Position numbers and translations under genes: made by a program. Shown here piece by piece: positions 1 through 8,930 of a DNA stretch of 45,751 nucleotides. Numbering within the stretch: the stretch's first letter is position 1; each line of letters opens with the position of its first letter. The stretch is from the NCBI GenBank assembly GCA_019359725.1, contig JAHHGR010000034.1:1-45751 (forward strand). Reading direction: 5' to 3'. The notes beneath the pieces were generated by a model. It searched no databases and was not told where the DNA came from. It saw nothing but the letters and a program-made list of their open reading frames with translations. Source of the stretch: Aphanocapsa lilacina HA4352-LM1 (GTDB taxonomy: Bacteria > Cyanobacteriota > Cyanobacteriia > Gloeobacterales > Gloeobacteraceae).

Positions 1-67
1 GCTCAGCCATCAACTTTTGTAGCTGGGCAGGAGACTGTGTAACGGTAAGAGTGAGGAGTTTGGGCAT
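1..67 (-). CDS. Probable transposase, N-terminal fragment (cut by window edge)
   Basis: Only the first 22 codons are visible (begins MPKLLTLTV, then QSPAQLQKL). This kind of N-terminus resembles helix-turn-helix IS630-type transposases of cyanobacteria, but the piece is too short for a firm family call. The ATG is at 65-67. About 30 bases upstream lies a 6-bp inverted repeat (97-102 and 112-117), which could belong to the element's end. Alternative: an ordinary small regulatory gene. Confidence 0.4.
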   Translation of the reverse strand, partial: MPKLLTLTVTQSPAQLQKLMAE

Positions 68-142
68 GATGTTTGCTCGGTCAGATATTTCTATTATAGC
101 GCTTATCTATTGCGCTAAATGGTATGAAAAGTAGATGAGAGG

Positions 143-430
143 TTATTCAGGCAGCTGCAAAGGCAACGACACCGCCCGGCCGATGCGCGGCTTCTCGCGG
201 GTGCGCTCCAAAAAAGCGATTACCTGCTCCTCGACATCCAGTTCGCGCAACTGCCGACCAATGCGCTCGAGGTGTGCGTCGTACTGAGCTTCGCTCAGGG
301 CAAAGGTTCCCTGCCCCAGGTAGCGCCACATCACCTGCAGATACAGGCGATCGCCGCGCCGCAATAGTTGAACGTCGTAGGGCCGCCCCCACTTGCGCTG
401 CAGAAGATCCCGCAGTTGCATGCCTGTCAT
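143..430 (-). CDS. DUF3067 family protein (cyanobacterial, unknown function)
   Basis: A 95-residue soluble protein with no signal peptide or membrane segment. It matches the cyanobacterial/plastid DUF3067 family as I remember it: an N-terminal LRDLLQRKWGRPYDVQL block, a central LQVMWRYLGQ block, and a C-terminal block running TREKPRIGRAVSLPL. The family has no established biochemical role that I know. It is the last gene of the minus-strand run after accD, with a gap of about 70 bases, so it may be co-transcribed. The length is usual for the family. Confidence 0.75.
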   Translation of the reverse strand: MTGMQLRDLLQRKWGRPYDVQLLRRGDRLYLQVMWRYLGQGTFALSEAQYDAHLERIGRQLRELDVEEQVIAFLERTREKPRIGRAVSLPLQLPE

Positions 431-500
431 CGCCGCATCAAACCGTTGCCAACCTCAACGATAGCTGTCCAGCGCTCTGTGGGCTAGATCTCGGCAGCGG

Positions 501-1415
501 CTACTGCTGATCCTGGGCGATCGAAGCCTGGGGCGCTGGGCGGTAGGCCTGCACCTGCCCAACCCCGTGCAGGCGCAGAATCCTGGCAAGCGTCGGGCGC
601 AACTGGGCGCGCTCGACGATGCGATCGACAAACCCGTGCTTGAGCAAAAACTCCGAAGTCTGAAACCCTTCGGGCAACTTCTGGCGCAGAGTCTGCTCGA
701 TGACGCGGCGACCGGCAAAACCGATCGTGGCCTTGGGCTCCGCCAGGATAATATCGCCCAGCATCGCAAAACTTGCCGTCACGCCGCCGGTGGTCGGGTT
801 GGTGAGCACCGAGACGAACAGCTGCCGCTGAGAGCGGTGGTTCTGCAGTGCCGCGCTGGTGCGGGCCATCTGTACCAGCGAGAGCACGCCTTCCTGCATG
901 CGCGCTCCGCCCGAGGCGCACACCAGAATCGCCGCCCGCCGCTCGGCGGTGGCTCGCTCGACCAGCCGGGTGATCCGCTCACCCACCACCGAGCCCATGC
1001 TGCCGCCCATAAACCGAAAATCCATCACTCCCAGGGCGATCGGCCGGCCTTCGAGGGTGGCAAGCCCCGTGACGATGGCGTCGGAAAGCCCGGTCTTCTC
1101 GCGCGCTTGGGCGAGGCGCTCGGGGTAGCTCTTGATGTCGTTAAAGCCAAGTGGGTCGTTGGCAAGCAGATGATCGTCGGTGGAGACCCAGCTGTCGGGG
1201 TCCACCAGTTGGGGAATGCGCTCGGGAGCACCCACCCGTTCGTGGTGGCCGCAGGCCGGGCAGACGCACCAATTGAGCTGAAAATCTTTGGTGTAGTGCA
1301 GCGCGGCGCAGGAAACACACTTGGTCCAAAGACCGTCGGCGATCTCGCGCTGTCGCTGCTCTTTGGTAAGGCGACCGTTCTTGCGCCGGTCCTTGAACCA
1401 TTCGATCAGATCCAT
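501..1415 (-). CDS. accD: Acetyl-CoA carboxylase carboxyltransferase subunit beta
   Basis: Beta half of the carboxyltransferase of acetyl-CoA carboxylase, which moves the carboxyl group from carboxybiotin to acetyl-CoA to make malonyl-CoA for fatty acid synthesis; cytoplasmic, working with AccA, AccB and AccC. The 304-residue protein starts [10 protein letters not shown] and has the family's N-terminal zinc ribbon (C33-x2-C36 and C52-x2-C55). The crotonase-like carboxyltransferase fold follows, with the GGARMQEG and [17 protein letters not shown] motifs. I chose the ATG at 1413-1415 because a GGAGAG ribosome site lies just upstream; an ATG 13 codons earlier has no such support. It lies downstream of the LOG-family gene on the same strand. 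Confidence 0.95.
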   Translation of the reverse strand: MDLIEWFKDRRKNGRLTKEQRQREIADGLWTKCVSCAALHYTKDFQLNWCVCPACGHHERVGAPERIPQLVDPDSWVSTDDHLLANDPLGFNDIKSYPERLAQAREKTGLSDAIVTGLATLEGRPIALGVMDFRFMGGSMGSVVGERITRLVERATAERRAAILVCASGGARMQEGVLSLVQMARTSAALQNHRSQRQLFVSVLTNPTTGGVTASFAMLGDIILAEPKATIGFAGRRVIEQTLRQKLPEGFQTSEFLLKHGFVDRIVERAQLRPTLARILRLHGVGQVQAYRPAPQASIAQDQQ

Positions 1416-1507
1416 GGCGTGCTCTCCAAAACCGGGCGCCAGTGTGGAAGCCATACAGCGCCATTATACCTACTTTTGCAATGGTGCCCGGTTCGTCAAC
1501 GGTGGTT

Positions 1508-2602
1508 TTACAGATTTGTGCCGCAGCTGCCTCCGAGCCGCACCGCCGGGTCGGTGTGCAGATCCCGCGACGGCTCGTAGTTGTTGATGGCGTCGATGAG
1601 CATGCGCAGCCGCCCAAAACTCGCCCGGTCGAAGTGCAGCACCAGCCTGGGAAGCGGATGGGCCTCGTCTTTTTCTTCGCGCGCCAGCGCCGGGCTTTTG
1701 ACGATCCGTCCCTGGTCGAGGATGTCGTAAAAGTGGTCGTTGAGCGATTCGACAAACGCGTCGGATAATTCCTGCTGCAGGCGAATGACCAGCTGCGAGC
1801 CCACGTAACGGCTGGAATGGTAGACGCGGTAGAACTGGCAGATGTGGTCGCAGGCGACGTCGATGTCGTCGGTAACCCGGTAGAGATTGACGTCGGCGGG
1901 CGAGATAAGGCCACGGCCCAACAGCTGCGTGCGCAAATAGGCGTCCCAACTTTGCCAGTAGTCGCCCCCGGGCAGGTCGACCATCACCAGGGGCAGCATC
2001 GCCGCCTTGCCCGTCTGCAACAGCGTCAGCACCTCGAAGCACTCGTCCTGGGTACCCAGGCCCCCCGGAAACAGGGCAAACCCGTCCGTCTCCCGCACAA
2101 AAAAGAGCTTGCGGGTGAAGAAGTACTTGAAGTGAATCAGCTTGGCGTCGCCGTCGATGTGGGGGTTGGCCCCCTGCTCGAAGGGCAGACTGATGTTGAG
2201 GCCGAACGATTCTTCGGTGGAAGCCCCGGCGTTGCCCGCTTCCATCACACCGCCCCCAGCGCCGGTCACCACCATGAAACCGCGCTCCACAACCCGGTGG
2301 GCAAAGGCGCGGGCGTGCTCGAAGATGGCGGTACCGGGGCCGGTGCGCGAGGAGCCGAAGATCGCCACTTTGCGGCGGTTGGCGTAGGGTGCAAAGATCC
2401 GAAACGCCTGCTCCATGTCCTGCAGGGCGTTGTTGATAATCTTCCAGTCGAGGCGGGTGCGCTCCGGAGCGTTGCTAATCTGCACAATCTGCTGCAAGGT
2501 CCGGGCAATCAGCTCGCCGTGGGGATGGTCCGCAAGTCGTTTAAGAAGGGTATCGAGTTCGCGGGATAAGGCAGTGGGGCGTAGGGTATCCATGACTACC
2601 AT
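1508..2602 (-). CDS. LOG family protein (Rossmann-fold nucleotide-processing)
   Basis: A 364-residue member of the LOG/TIGR00730 family. Characterised members release adenine-type bases from nucleoside 5'-monophosphates (cytokinin-activating phosphoribohydrolases). Both signature elements are visible: GAGGGVMEAGN at about residues 115-125 and PGGLGTQDE at about 179-187. This form is longer than the ~190-residue classical LOG proteins, with about 75 extra N-terminal residues and a C-terminal extension of about 110. The true substrate is therefore uncertain. Two in-frame ATGs, at 2600-2602 and 2591-2593, are both possible starts; neither has a clear ribosome site. It sits between guaB3 and accD on the same strand. 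Confidence 0.8.
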   Translation of the reverse strand: MVVMDTLRPTALSRELDTLLKRLADHPHGELIARTLQQIVQISNAPERTRLDWKIINNALQDMEQAFRIFAPYANRRKVAIFGSSRTGPGTAIFEHARAFAHRVVERGFMVVTGAGGGVMEAGNAGASTEESFGLNISLPFEQGANPHIDGDAKLIHFKYFFTRKLFFVRETDGFALFPGGLGTQDECFEVLTLLQTGKAAMLPLVMVDLPGGDYWQSWDAYLRTQLLGRGLISPADVNLYRVTDDIDVACDHICQFYRVYHSSRYVGSQLVIRLQQELSDAFVESLNDHFYDILDQGRIVKSPALAREEKDEAHPLPRLVLHFDRASFGRLRMLIDAINNYEPSRDLHTDPAVRLGGSCGTNL

Positions 2603-2655
2603 GTTATGGGAAATTCAGCCCCATCGGCCCGCCGATTTGGCAGCCGGGATCGCTG

Positions 2656-3813
2656 CTACTTGCCCATGCCCAACTGCTGGGCCTTCTGATAAACCTTGCC
2701 CTCGGTCAACAGCGAAGGAGCGACGACGACCTCGACTTGCTGCATCTCCTTGAGATCTTTGGCCCCGAGGGTGCCCATCGCAGTCTTGAGCGCCCCCAGC
2801 AGGTTGTGGGTGCCGTCGTCGAGGCGCGCCGGTCCGCGCAGGATCTCGGCGAGGGTACCGGTGGTGCCCACTTTGATGCGTGTGCCGCGGGGCAGAACCG
2901 GGCTTGGGGTGGCCATCCCCCAGTGGAAGCCGTTGCCGGGAGCCTCGGCCGCCCGGGCAAAAGGGGAACCGATCATCACACCGTCGGCACCGCAGGCGAC
3001 GCACTTGCAGATGTCGCCGCCGGTGACCAGGCCGCCGTCGGCAATTACCGGCACGTAGCGGCCCGTCTGGGCAAAATAATCGTCGCGGGCGGCGGCACAA
3101 TCGCTGACCGCCGTCGCCTGGGGAATGCCCACACCCAGCACGCCGCGGCTGGTGCAGGCGGCCCCTGGGCCGATCCCCACCAGCACCGCCGCCGCCCCGG
3201 CCTGCATCAAATCGAGGGCGACTTCGTAGGTGACGACGTTGCCCAGCACCACCGGAATGGGCATCGCAGCGCAAAATTCGGCCAGATCGAGCGTTTCGTA
3301 GCTCGACAGGTGGGCGGTGGAGACCACCGTCGCCTGCACAAAAAATAGCTCGCAACCCGCCTCGGCGGCGATGGGACCGTACTGCCCGGCCACCTGCGGC
3401 GTCGCGGAGGCACAGGCGATGCCCCCTTGCGCTTTGATTTCTTCGATGCGGCGGCGGATCAGTTCCGGCTTCACCGGCTCGGCGTATAGTTCCTGCATCA
3501 GGCCGACGAACGCTTCTTTACCCACCGAGGCGATGCGCGCAAGCACTTCGGTCGGATTCTCGTAGCGCGTCTGCACCCCCTGGAGGTTGATGACGCCCAA
3601 TGCCCCGAGCCTGGAGAGCTCGACGGCCATCTTCACATCGACCACGCCGTCCATGGCCGAGGCGATGATCGGGATCTCGCGGGTGACGTTGCCGACGGTC
3701 CAGCGGGTGTCGGCCAGATCGGGATCGAGGGTGCGCCGCCCCGGCACCAGGGCAATTTCATCGATACCATATGCGCGGCGAACGGTCTTGCTCCGTCCAA
3801 TTTGTATATCCAC
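2656..3813 (-). CDS. guaB3: GuaB3-type IMP dehydrogenase family protein
   Basis: IMP dehydrogenase family protein of about 385 residues, predicted to catalyse NAD-dependent oxidation of IMP to XMP in guanine nucleotide synthesis. It has the beta/alpha-barrel with the loop [12 protein letters not shown] around residue 220, which carries the catalytic cysteine, and the phosphate-binding GGLVTGGDI segment. There is no CBS-pair insertion, and this short form is the cyanobacterial/actinobacterial GuaB3 type. I prefer the GTG at 3811-3813 ([19 protein letters not shown]). It matches where the family begins and has a GGGAG site about 8 bases upstream; an ATG 15 codons earlier would add an unlikely Cys-rich tail. 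Regulation is not visible apart from its place downstream of rplL. Confidence 0.85.
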   Translation of the reverse strand: MDIQIGRSKTVRRAYGIDEIALVPGRRTLDPDLADTRWTVGNVTREIPIIASAMDGVVDVKMAVELSRLGALGVINLQGVQTRYENPTEVLARIASVGKEAFVGLMQELYAEPVKPELIRRRIEEIKAQGGIACASATPQVAGQYGPIAAEAGCELFFVQATVVSTAHLSSYETLDLAEFCAAMPIPVVLGNVVTYEVALDLMQAGAAAVLVGIGPGAACTSRGVLGVGIPQATAVSDCAAARDDYFAQTGRYVPVIADGGLVTGGDICKCVACGADGVMIGSPFARAAEAPGNGFHWGMATPSPVLPRGTRIKVGTTGTLAEILRGPARLDDGTHNLLGALKTAMGTLGAKDLKEMQQVEVVVAPSLLTEGKVYQKAQQLGMGK

Positions 3814-3880
3814 AGCCCCGTCTCCCGCCCGGCAGCACCTATTTCCCAACCATAGCAAGAATCGCTGGCGATCCCCAAAC

Positions 3881-3909
3881 CCCCTCCCGGTCCTGTCGGC
3901 CGGGAGGGG
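3881..3909 (-). terminator. Terminator-like hairpin after rplL
   Basis: A perfect 10-bp stem (3881-3890 pairing with 3900-3909) with a 9-base loop lies 19 bases beyond the rplL stop. It is very GC-rich, but no clean T-run follows on the minus strand, so it may be a weak or partial terminator or a processing/stability hairpin between the ribosomal-protein operon and guaB3. Confidence 0.5.
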
Positions 3910-3927
3910 ATTGCCGGGGAATTGAAA

Positions 3928-4344
3928 CTACTTGATGCTGGCTTTGGCGCCGGCTTCTTCGAGTTTCTTCTTGATGGCCGCGGCGTCGTCTTTGTTGACG
4001 CCTTCTTTGACCGCCTTGGGGGCCGCTTCGACTAGATCCTTGGCTTCTTTGAGGCCGAGGCCGGTGATCTCGCGGGCCACCTTGAGGATGGCGATCTTCT
4101 TGTCGGCGGGCACTTCTTCGAGCATGACGGTAAACTCAGTCTGCTCCTCGACCGGCTCGGCCGGGGCGGCGGCGGCGGCGGGGGCGCCGGGCATCATGCC
4201 GGGCATCATCATCATGCCGCCCCCGGCGGGCGCCTCGGCCTTGACGCCGAAGACTTCTTCGATGCCTTTGACTAGTTCGGCCGCCTCAAGCAGGCTGAGG
4301 GCTTTCAATTCTTCGAGAATTTTCTCGACACGTTCGCTTGCCAT
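3928..4344 (-). CDS. rplL: 50S ribosomal protein L7/L12
   Basis: Stalk protein of the large ribosomal subunit; dimers bind the C-terminal tail of L10 and recruit translation GTPases. The 138-residue protein has the N-terminal dimerisation helices (to about 35), a flexible hinge, and the C-terminal factor-binding domain. That domain includes EKTEF-like [38 protein letters not shown] sequence, ending [10 protein letters not shown]. The hinge is unusual: it contains a run of glycines and about six methionines (around residues 41-52) before the usual alanine-rich stretch. An AGGAG site lies before the ATG at 4342-4344. It is preceded by rplJ with a 31-base gap, the usual arrangement. Confidence 0.97.
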   Translation of the reverse strand: MASERVEKILEELKALSLLEAAELVKGIEEVFGVKAEAPAGGGMMMMPGMMPGAPAAAAAPAEPVEEQTEFTVMLEEVPADKKIAILKVAREITGLGLKEAKDLVEAAPKAVKEGVNKDDAAAIKKKLEEAGAKASIK

Positions 4345-4375
4345 GGTCTATTTCTCCTGTAGGTCGATGGTTGCT

Positions 4376-4954
4376 TCAAGCGGCAGTTTGCTGCTGCTGC
4401 TGTTCTTCTTTTTGCTTTCTGAGCGCTTCGAGCACCCGGGCCAGGCTGGCGGGCACTTCGTTGATGCCCACGGCCACCTTCGTCGGCACCTGGTTGATGC
4501 CCACGGCGATCTTGGTCGGCAGCACCTTGAGGGCACCGGCAAATTGGGCCAGCAGCACCTCCTTGGGCGGCAGGTCAGCAATCGCCTTGAGCCCGTCGAG
4601 GGTGACAAGGGCGCCGTCGATGACCGCGCCGCGAAACTCGGTTTTTTTGGTCTCGCGGGCAAAGTCCTCGTAAGTCTTGAGCATCTCCTTGAGCTTTTCG
4701 TTGCCGAAAAGAAAGGCCGACGGACCCGCAAGCAGCGGATCGATGGTCTTCCAGGCCGTCTCGCGGGTGGCGACCCCCATCAGGGTATTTTTGGCCACCA
4801 CGCAGGTGCCGCCGTGCTCGCGCAGGCGGCGGCGCAGACCGGTAATTTCAGCCACGCTCAAGCCCCGATAGTCGATCACCATCACCACCGAGCTGCGCTC
4901 CAGCAGTTCCTGAATCTCGCCTACGAGCAATTCTTTGACTGGTCTTTTTCCCAC
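4376..4954 (-). CDS. rplJ: 50S ribosomal protein L10
   Basis: Base of the ribosomal stalk: it binds 23S rRNA through its N-terminal domain and carries L7/L12 dimers on its C-terminal helix. The 192-residue protein starts at a GTG (4952-4954) preceded by a near-perfect AAGGAGGTGAG ribosome site. The LVGEIQELLERSSVVMVIDYRGLSV opening and the VAKNTLM motif are typical. Towards the C-terminus an 11-residue unit is duplicated in tandem (TKIAVGINQVP, then TKVAVGINEVP), coded by a 33-bp direct repeat. The protein ends in a Lys/Glu/Gln-rich helix with five consecutive Gln. A leader RNA and attenuator precede it. Confidence 0.96.
   Translation of the reverse strand: MGKRPVKELLVGEIQELLERSSVVMVIDYRGLSVAEITGLRRRLREHGGTCVVAKNTLMGVATRETAWKTIDPLLAGPSAFLFGNEKLKEMLKTYEDFARETKKTEFRGAVIDGALVTLDGLKAIADLPPKEVLLAQFAGALKVLPTKIAVGINQVPTKVAVGINEVPASLARVLEALRKQKEEQQQQQTAA
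4452..4517. repeat. 33-bp tandem repeat inside rplJ
   Basis: Two adjacent 33-base copies (4452-4484 and 4485-4517) differ at several positions but keep the reading frame, duplicating 11 residues of L10 just ahead of its C-terminal L12-binding helix. Confidence 0.85.
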
Positions 4955-4979
4955 TGGTTCTCACCTCCTTGGCTTGGGC

Positions 4980-5014
4980 AAAAAAATCGCCCCGCTGATT
5001 CTCGAAGCGAGGCG
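4980..5014 (-). terminator. rplJ: Attenuator in the rplJL leader
   Basis: On the minus strand an 8-bp GC-rich stem (5007-5014 with 4988-4995, one G-T pair, 11-base loop) is followed by a run of seven Ts, a textbook intrinsic terminator. It lies between the L10 leader and the rplJ ribosome site, so it fits transcription attenuation of rplJL. Confidence 0.8.
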
Positions 5015-5050
5015 CAAAGGAAGGGTGCCCGTGGGCAGACTTCCGATTTG

Positions 5051-5100
5051 CCAACCTCGGCAGGAAAATTAAGCACAAAGGCCCCTGCTGTCTTCGGTCG
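5051..5100 (-). ncRNA. Ribosomal protein L10 leader (cis-regulatory RNA)
   Basis: The minus strand carries the conserved core of the bacterial L10 leader: ACCGAAGACAGCAGG, a short variable part with CTTAAT, then CCTGCCGAGGT, with the two CAGG/CCTG blocks pairing. In bacteria where it has been studied, the L10(L12)4 complex binds this RNA and represses rplJL. Here it lies between rplA and rplJ and is followed by an intrinsic terminator, so excess L10/L12 would favour premature termination. The match was made from memory of the motif; a covariance-model search would confirm it. Confidence 0.85.
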
Positions 5101-5126
5101 CGGATGCGGTTGCAAAAAACTGGTCC

Positions 5127-5843
5127 CTAGGCGGCCCCCTCCAGCTTCAGATCGCGCAGGGCGTTGATGTCGATTTCAATCGACGGTCCCATGGTCGACT
5201 TGATGTGAAAAGTGCGCCAGTAGCGGCCTTTGGCCCCCGACGGCTTGGCGCGGTCGATCGCATCCTGCACCGCCTTGAGGTTGTCCATCAATGCTTCGGG
5301 GGCGAAGCTCACCTTGCCGAAAGGGATATGGACGATGCCGGTGCGATCGGCGCGAAATTCGAGTTTGCCCGCTTTGAATTCGCGGATGGCACCCACCAGA
5401 TCCATCGTCACCGTGCCGCCCTTAGGTGAGGGCATCAGGCCGCGCGGGCCGAGCAATTTTCCGAGGCGGGCTACCTGGGGCATGATGTCCGGGGTGGCAA
5501 TCATCAGGTCAAAATCCATGAAGCCGCCCTGGATGCGCTCGATCAGTTCCTCAGAACCGGTAATGTCCGCCCCGGCCTTCTCCGCTTCGCGCACCTTCTC
5601 GCCCTTAGCCAGAACGGCGATGCGGATGGACTTGCCGGTGCCGCGCGGCAGCACCACTGTCGAGCGCACCTGCTGGTCGGCGTACTTGGGGTTGATACCC
5701 AGTCGGATGTGGGTCTCGGCGGTCTCGTCGAATTTGGCGTTGGCGGTCTGCTTGAGCAGTTCGAGGGCCTTGGGGGGCGCGTAGATATTCTGGCGGTCGA
5801 CCTGCTCGCGCAGGGCTTTGAGGCGCTTGGACAACTGGACCAT
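5127..5843 (-). CDS. rplA: 50S ribosomal protein L1
   Basis: L1 protuberance protein, which binds 23S rRNA and helps release deacylated tRNA from the E site; it can also act as translational repressor of its own operon. The 238-residue protein has usual length and the strongly conserved block [19 protein letters not shown], then [13 protein letters not shown]. The ATG at 5841-5843 has a GGAGGA ribosome site. It follows rplK by about 50 bases and precedes the L10 leader. Confidence 0.97.
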   Translation of the reverse strand: MVQLSKRLKALREQVDRQNIYAPPKALELLKQTANAKFDETAETHIRLGINPKYADQQVRSTVVLPRGTGKSIRIAVLAKGEKVREAEKAGADITGSEELIERIQGGFMDFDLMIATPDIMPQVARLGKLLGPRGLMPSPKGGTVTMDLVGAIREFKAGKLEFRADRTGIVHIPFGKVSFAPEALMDNLKAVQDAIDRAKPSGAKGRYWRTFHIKSTMGPSIEIDINALRDLKLEGAA

Positions 5844-5895
5844 GGTTTCCTCCGTGGGGTCGTAGCGGGAAAAGATTCCCTGCCCCGATAGACAA

Positions 5896-6321
5896 CTAAT
5901 CGGCGATGACGATGCCCATGTTGCGGGCGGTACCGGCGATGATTTTCATCGCCGCCTCGACGTCGTTGGCGTTGAGGTCGGGTAGTTTCTGCTCGGCAAT
6001 TTGGCGCAGTTGGGCGCCGGTGATCGTGCCTGCTTTTTCTTTGTTGGGCTTGCCTGAACCTTTTTCGACGCCCGCCGCCTTGGTGAGCAGCACCGACGCC
6101 GGCGGGGTCTTGAGTACGAAAGTGAAGCTGCGGTCTTCAAAGACCGTAATTTCGACCGGGATCACCATGCCCACCTGATCGGCGGTGCGGGCGTTGTATT
6201 CTTTGCAGAACATCATGATGTTCACGCCGTGCTGGCCGAGGGCGGGGCCGACGGGGGGAGCGGGGTTCGCCTTGCCGGCGGGCAAAGCCAGCTTGATTTT
6301 TGCTGAGACTTTCTTGGCCAT
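5896..6321 (-). CDS. rplK: 50S ribosomal protein L11
   Basis: L11 forms part of the GTPase-associated centre of the large subunit with 23S rRNA and is needed for the stringent response. The 141-residue protein begins [20 protein letters not shown] and contains the proline-rich [20 protein letters not shown] segment typical of the N-terminal domain, with the C-terminal rRNA-binding domain ending [12 protein letters not shown]. The start at 6319-6321 is fixed by homology; an in-frame upstream ATG would add 37 atypical residues. It is first in the ribosomal run; nusG and secE, common upstream neighbours, are not here because a divergent gene lies upstream. Confidence 0.97.
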   Translation of the reverse strand: MAKKVSAKIKLALPAGKANPAPPVGPALGQHGVNIMMFCKEYNARTADQVGMVIPVEITVFEDRSFTFVLKTPPASVLLTKAAGVEKGSGKPNKEKAGTITGAQLRQIAEQKLPDLNANDVEAAMKIIAGTARNMGIVIAD

Positions 6322-6370
6322 GGTGGTGTGTCGAAATAAAGAGGCGCGCTGCACAAAGGCACAGTCTTGT

Positions 6371-6400
6371 ATTGTTACCCATCGGGCCTGCAACCTGCAA
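6371..6400 (-). promoter_or_regulatory. Possible promoter for rplK operon
   Basis: On the minus strand TTGCAG (6395-6400) and TAACAAT (6371-6377) are 17 bases apart, a fair match to -35 and -10 elements, about 50 bases upstream of the rplK start. Promoter calls by eye are weak; transcript-start mapping would be needed. Confidence 0.35.
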
Positions 6401-6500
6401 GGATCGTTTTTGCAAGGGTGAATCCGGCCCACGGCCGTTGCCCGTGCGAGGGGCGATACGGTATCTTGTCACGGCACGCTCTTGCAGGGGAAACGGCAAC

Positions 6501-7022
6501 ATGGCGGATTTGATTGTGGTGGGTTATGACAATGAGCACCGGGCGGAGGAGGTGCGGCTGGAACTGGTCAGATTGCAGCAGGAGTATCTCATCGACCTTG
6601 AAGATGCAGCGGTGGTGGTCAAGGACAGCGAAGGGAAAATCAAGCTCAAACAGGCGGTCAACCTGCCCGCCACCGGAGCGCTGAGCGGCGGCTTCTGGGG
6701 ATTGCTCATCGGGGCGCTCTTTCTCAATCCGCTGTTGGGCGTGGCCGTGGGTGCCGCCTCAGGAGCACTTGCCGGGGCGCTTTCGGATGTGGGCGTCAAC
6801 GACGACTTTATGCGCGAGCTGTCGGAAATTCTGCCGCCCAGTAGTTCGGCGTTGTTCGTGCTGGTGCGCAGGGTCACCGCGGACAAGGTGCTCGCCGATG
6901 TGAGCAAGTTCGGCGGCCGGGTGCTGCGCTCCTCCCTCAGCAAAGAGGACGAACGGGCGCTGCAGGAGGTGCTGACCAACCGTGGCGTGAGCCCCGCTCC
7001 CGCCGCCCCCGCCACCGAATAG
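6501..7022 (+). CDS. DUF1269-family membrane protein
   Basis: A 173-residue protein that begins MADLIVVGYDNEHRAEEV and matches the DUF1269 family, whose members are often stress-related or of unknown role. A soluble N-terminal domain (about residues 1-55) is followed by a Gly/Ala-rich hydrophobic stretch (about 60-100, GALSGGFWGLLIGALFLNPLLG and beyond), probably a membrane hairpin. The C-terminal part contains SSSALFVLVRRVTADKV, and the tail is Pro/Ala-rich. The ATG at 6501 has a CAGGGG site; an in-frame start far upstream would overlap rplK. It is transcribed divergently from rplK. Confidence 0.75.
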   Translation: MADLIVVGYDNEHRAEEVRLELVRLQQEYLIDLEDAAVVVKDSEGKIKLKQAVNLPATGALSGGFWGLLIGALFLNPLLGVAVGAASGALAGALSDVGVNDDFMRELSEILPPSSSALFVLVRRVTADKVLADVSKFGGRVLRSSLSKEDERALQEVLTNRGVSPAPAAPATE

Positions 7023-7027
7023 GTACC

Positions 7028-8731
7028 CTACGCCCCCTCCACCCGGCCCGGCTGGTTCTGGCCGTTGAGTGCGCTGCTGTCGGCGTCGATTTTGAAGCCG
7101 GGGGGAGCGTAGTCCTTGGGCAGATACTCCTGCGGGATGGTGCTGTGGTTGCCGTCGCGCAGCGCCGTGTAGCGCGGCGAGAGGATCTCGATGTCGGCGG
7201 CATTGCAACAATCTTGCATATTCTGATGCAATTCCGAGTAGATGCGCGGGAGGAGATCGGGCCTTTCGGTGCAGGCGTTCAGTTCGTAGCTGACGTAATA
7301 ATCGTCCAGGCTCGTCTGCAAAACAAACGGGGCCGGCTCGGCGACGATGTGGTTGGTGGAGCGGGCGGCGGCGATCAGCGTCTGGTGGACTTTGCGCCAG
7401 GGAATGTCGTAGCCCAGGGTGATGGTGGTGTTCAAAGTCAGCGGGGTGTTGTAGTCCCGCCGGGAGACGCTGTAGTTGATTACATTGTTGCCGATCACCG
7501 CTGAATTTGGAATAGAAATTACGACATTTTTGGGCGTGCGGATGCGGGTGACAAGCAGCCCTTTTTCGATAATAATCCCGGTCGCATCGCCAATTTTAAT
7601 CAGATCGTCGATGTCGAACGAGCGCGTGTAGATCAAAATCACTCCCGAGACGATGTTCGCGACCGCGGCGGAAGAACTGAGGGAGAAAAGTACCCCCAAA
7701 AAAACCGAAATGCCCTGGAAGGCGGGCGAGTTGAAGCCCGGCAGGTAGGGAAAAGCCACGGTGGCTGCCAGGGCAATGATAAAGAAGATGGTGAGTTTAT
7801 TGGTGGGTTTTGCCCAGCCGCGAAAAAAACCGGGAATGGTGATGTTGCCGGCGTCAATTTCATCGAAGATAAAACCGGAGAACCGGGCCAGATAGTAAGC
7901 GATTACCACGACGAGCACGATGATAAACAGACTGGGCAAGTAGCCGACAATCGTGTCCGCCACCAGCCGAAGGGAGGCAAACAGGTTATCGAAGATCAAC
8001 GTGGAGATGGCCCGGGTCCGCGGGAAGAAGCCGAGGACGATGGGAATAAAAATATACAGAAGCAACAAGCGCGCGGCCAAAAGGCCAAAACGCGCCAGGT
8101 TGCGCAGCAGCCCGCGCACGCGGTTGGCGCCCAGCAGTTGAAGATTGGCAAAATTCAACCCGATGTTCCAGCTGTCGATCTGCTCGCGAATCCAACCGAA
8201 CAGACGGTTAAGCATCCAGAAACCGGCAAGCAGCGCGAGGGCTGCGATGATCGTGTAGCCTATTCTGATGAGTATACTCAGGGGCGCACGCTCCTGCCGG
8301 TAGGTTGTGACCGCCTCGGCGATGGTGCGCAGGTACTCGGCGGCGAGCTTTTCGCGGGGGCGGCCGTTGGCGGTGGCATCGGCCGGGGTGACGGCGAAGA
8401 TCAGGTTTGCTCCCGCCTCGATAAGGATGGCACCGGCGGCGGTGGACAGTTTGAGGCTGTCGGGGGCGAGCGTTTCGTTTTGGGCAAATTGCAGAATTCT
8501 TTGGGAGACCGCCTGAGCGCGTTCGGCGGCGGTGATGGCGCCCAGTCCGGTTTTAAGCTCAAAGAGGGTCCGCTCTTCGAGGACGACGGGGGCGGCGGCC
8601 CTTTGCGGGCGGGTGTCCTCCGCGGGGGTGCTGGGGGTCTGGCCGTAGCAGGTTACGGGCAAAAAGCAGCCAAGGCAGACGGCGAGGGCGAAGGCCCATA
8701 GGCGCGTCGCAGCGGTGAGCGCGCTGATCAT
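7028..8731 (-). CDS. MscS-family mechanosensitive ion channel
   Basis: A 567-residue member of the small-conductance mechanosensitive channel superfamily, expected to open under membrane tension and release solutes during osmotic downshock. An N-terminal signal peptide (about residues 1-30) and a periplasmic region (to about 150) precede several membrane segments near 150-175, 215-240, 265-290 and 315-335. The pore-lining helix, SVFLGVLFSLSSSAAVANIV, then leads into the MscS beta domain (DIDDLIKIGDATGIIIEKG, IPNSAVIGNNVINYS). A GGAGG site precedes the ATG. It is larger than E. coli MscS (286 residues), as is common in cyanobacteria. It converges on the DUF1269 gene with only 5 bases between stops. 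Confidence 0.9.
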   Translation of the reverse strand: MISALTAATRLWAFALAVCLGCFLPVTCYGQTPSTPAEDTRPQRAAAPVVLEERTLFELKTGLGAITAAERAQAVSQRILQFAQNETLAPDSLKLSTAAGAILIEAGANLIFAVTPADATANGRPREKLAAEYLRTIAEAVTTYRQERAPLSILIRIGYTIIAALALLAGFWMLNRLFGWIREQIDSWNIGLNFANLQLLGANRVRGLLRNLARFGLLAARLLLLYIFIPIVLGFFPRTRAISTLIFDNLFASLRLVADTIVGYLPSLFIIVLVVVIAYYLARFSGFIFDEIDAGNITIPGFFRGWAKPTNKLTIFFIIALAATVAFPYLPGFNSPAFQGISVFLGVLFSLSSSAAVANIVSGVILIYTRSFDIDDLIKIGDATGIIIEKGLLVTRIRTPKNVVISIPNSAVIGNNVINYSVSRRDYNTPLTLNTTITLGYDIPWRKVHQTLIAAARSTNHIVAEPAPFVLQTSLDDYYVSYELNACTERPDLLPRIYSELHQNMQDCCNAADIEILSPRYTALRDGNHSTIPQEYLPKDYAPPGFKIDADSSALNGQNQPGRVEGA

Positions 8732-8930
8732 ATATAGGTCCTCCGGTGCAGGATGGGACGGATAAGGGGGCTCAAGCGGGCAAGGCGCCCTGCTTTCAGG
8801 GGTATCCTAGCGCTTTGTTGCCGGGAGATGTGCCACGGGCACACCGCCTCTAGCGCACTGCGCCATCCCCCATTATGATGATGGGGCCGAAAGCATATCG
8901 GTTCTACCAGAGCAAAAGGGGCGGGTGAGC

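Noticed and set aside
3932..5167. Plus-strand frame of about 410 codons across rplL and rplJ
   Set aside because: Antisense to certain ribosomal protein genes; no domain.
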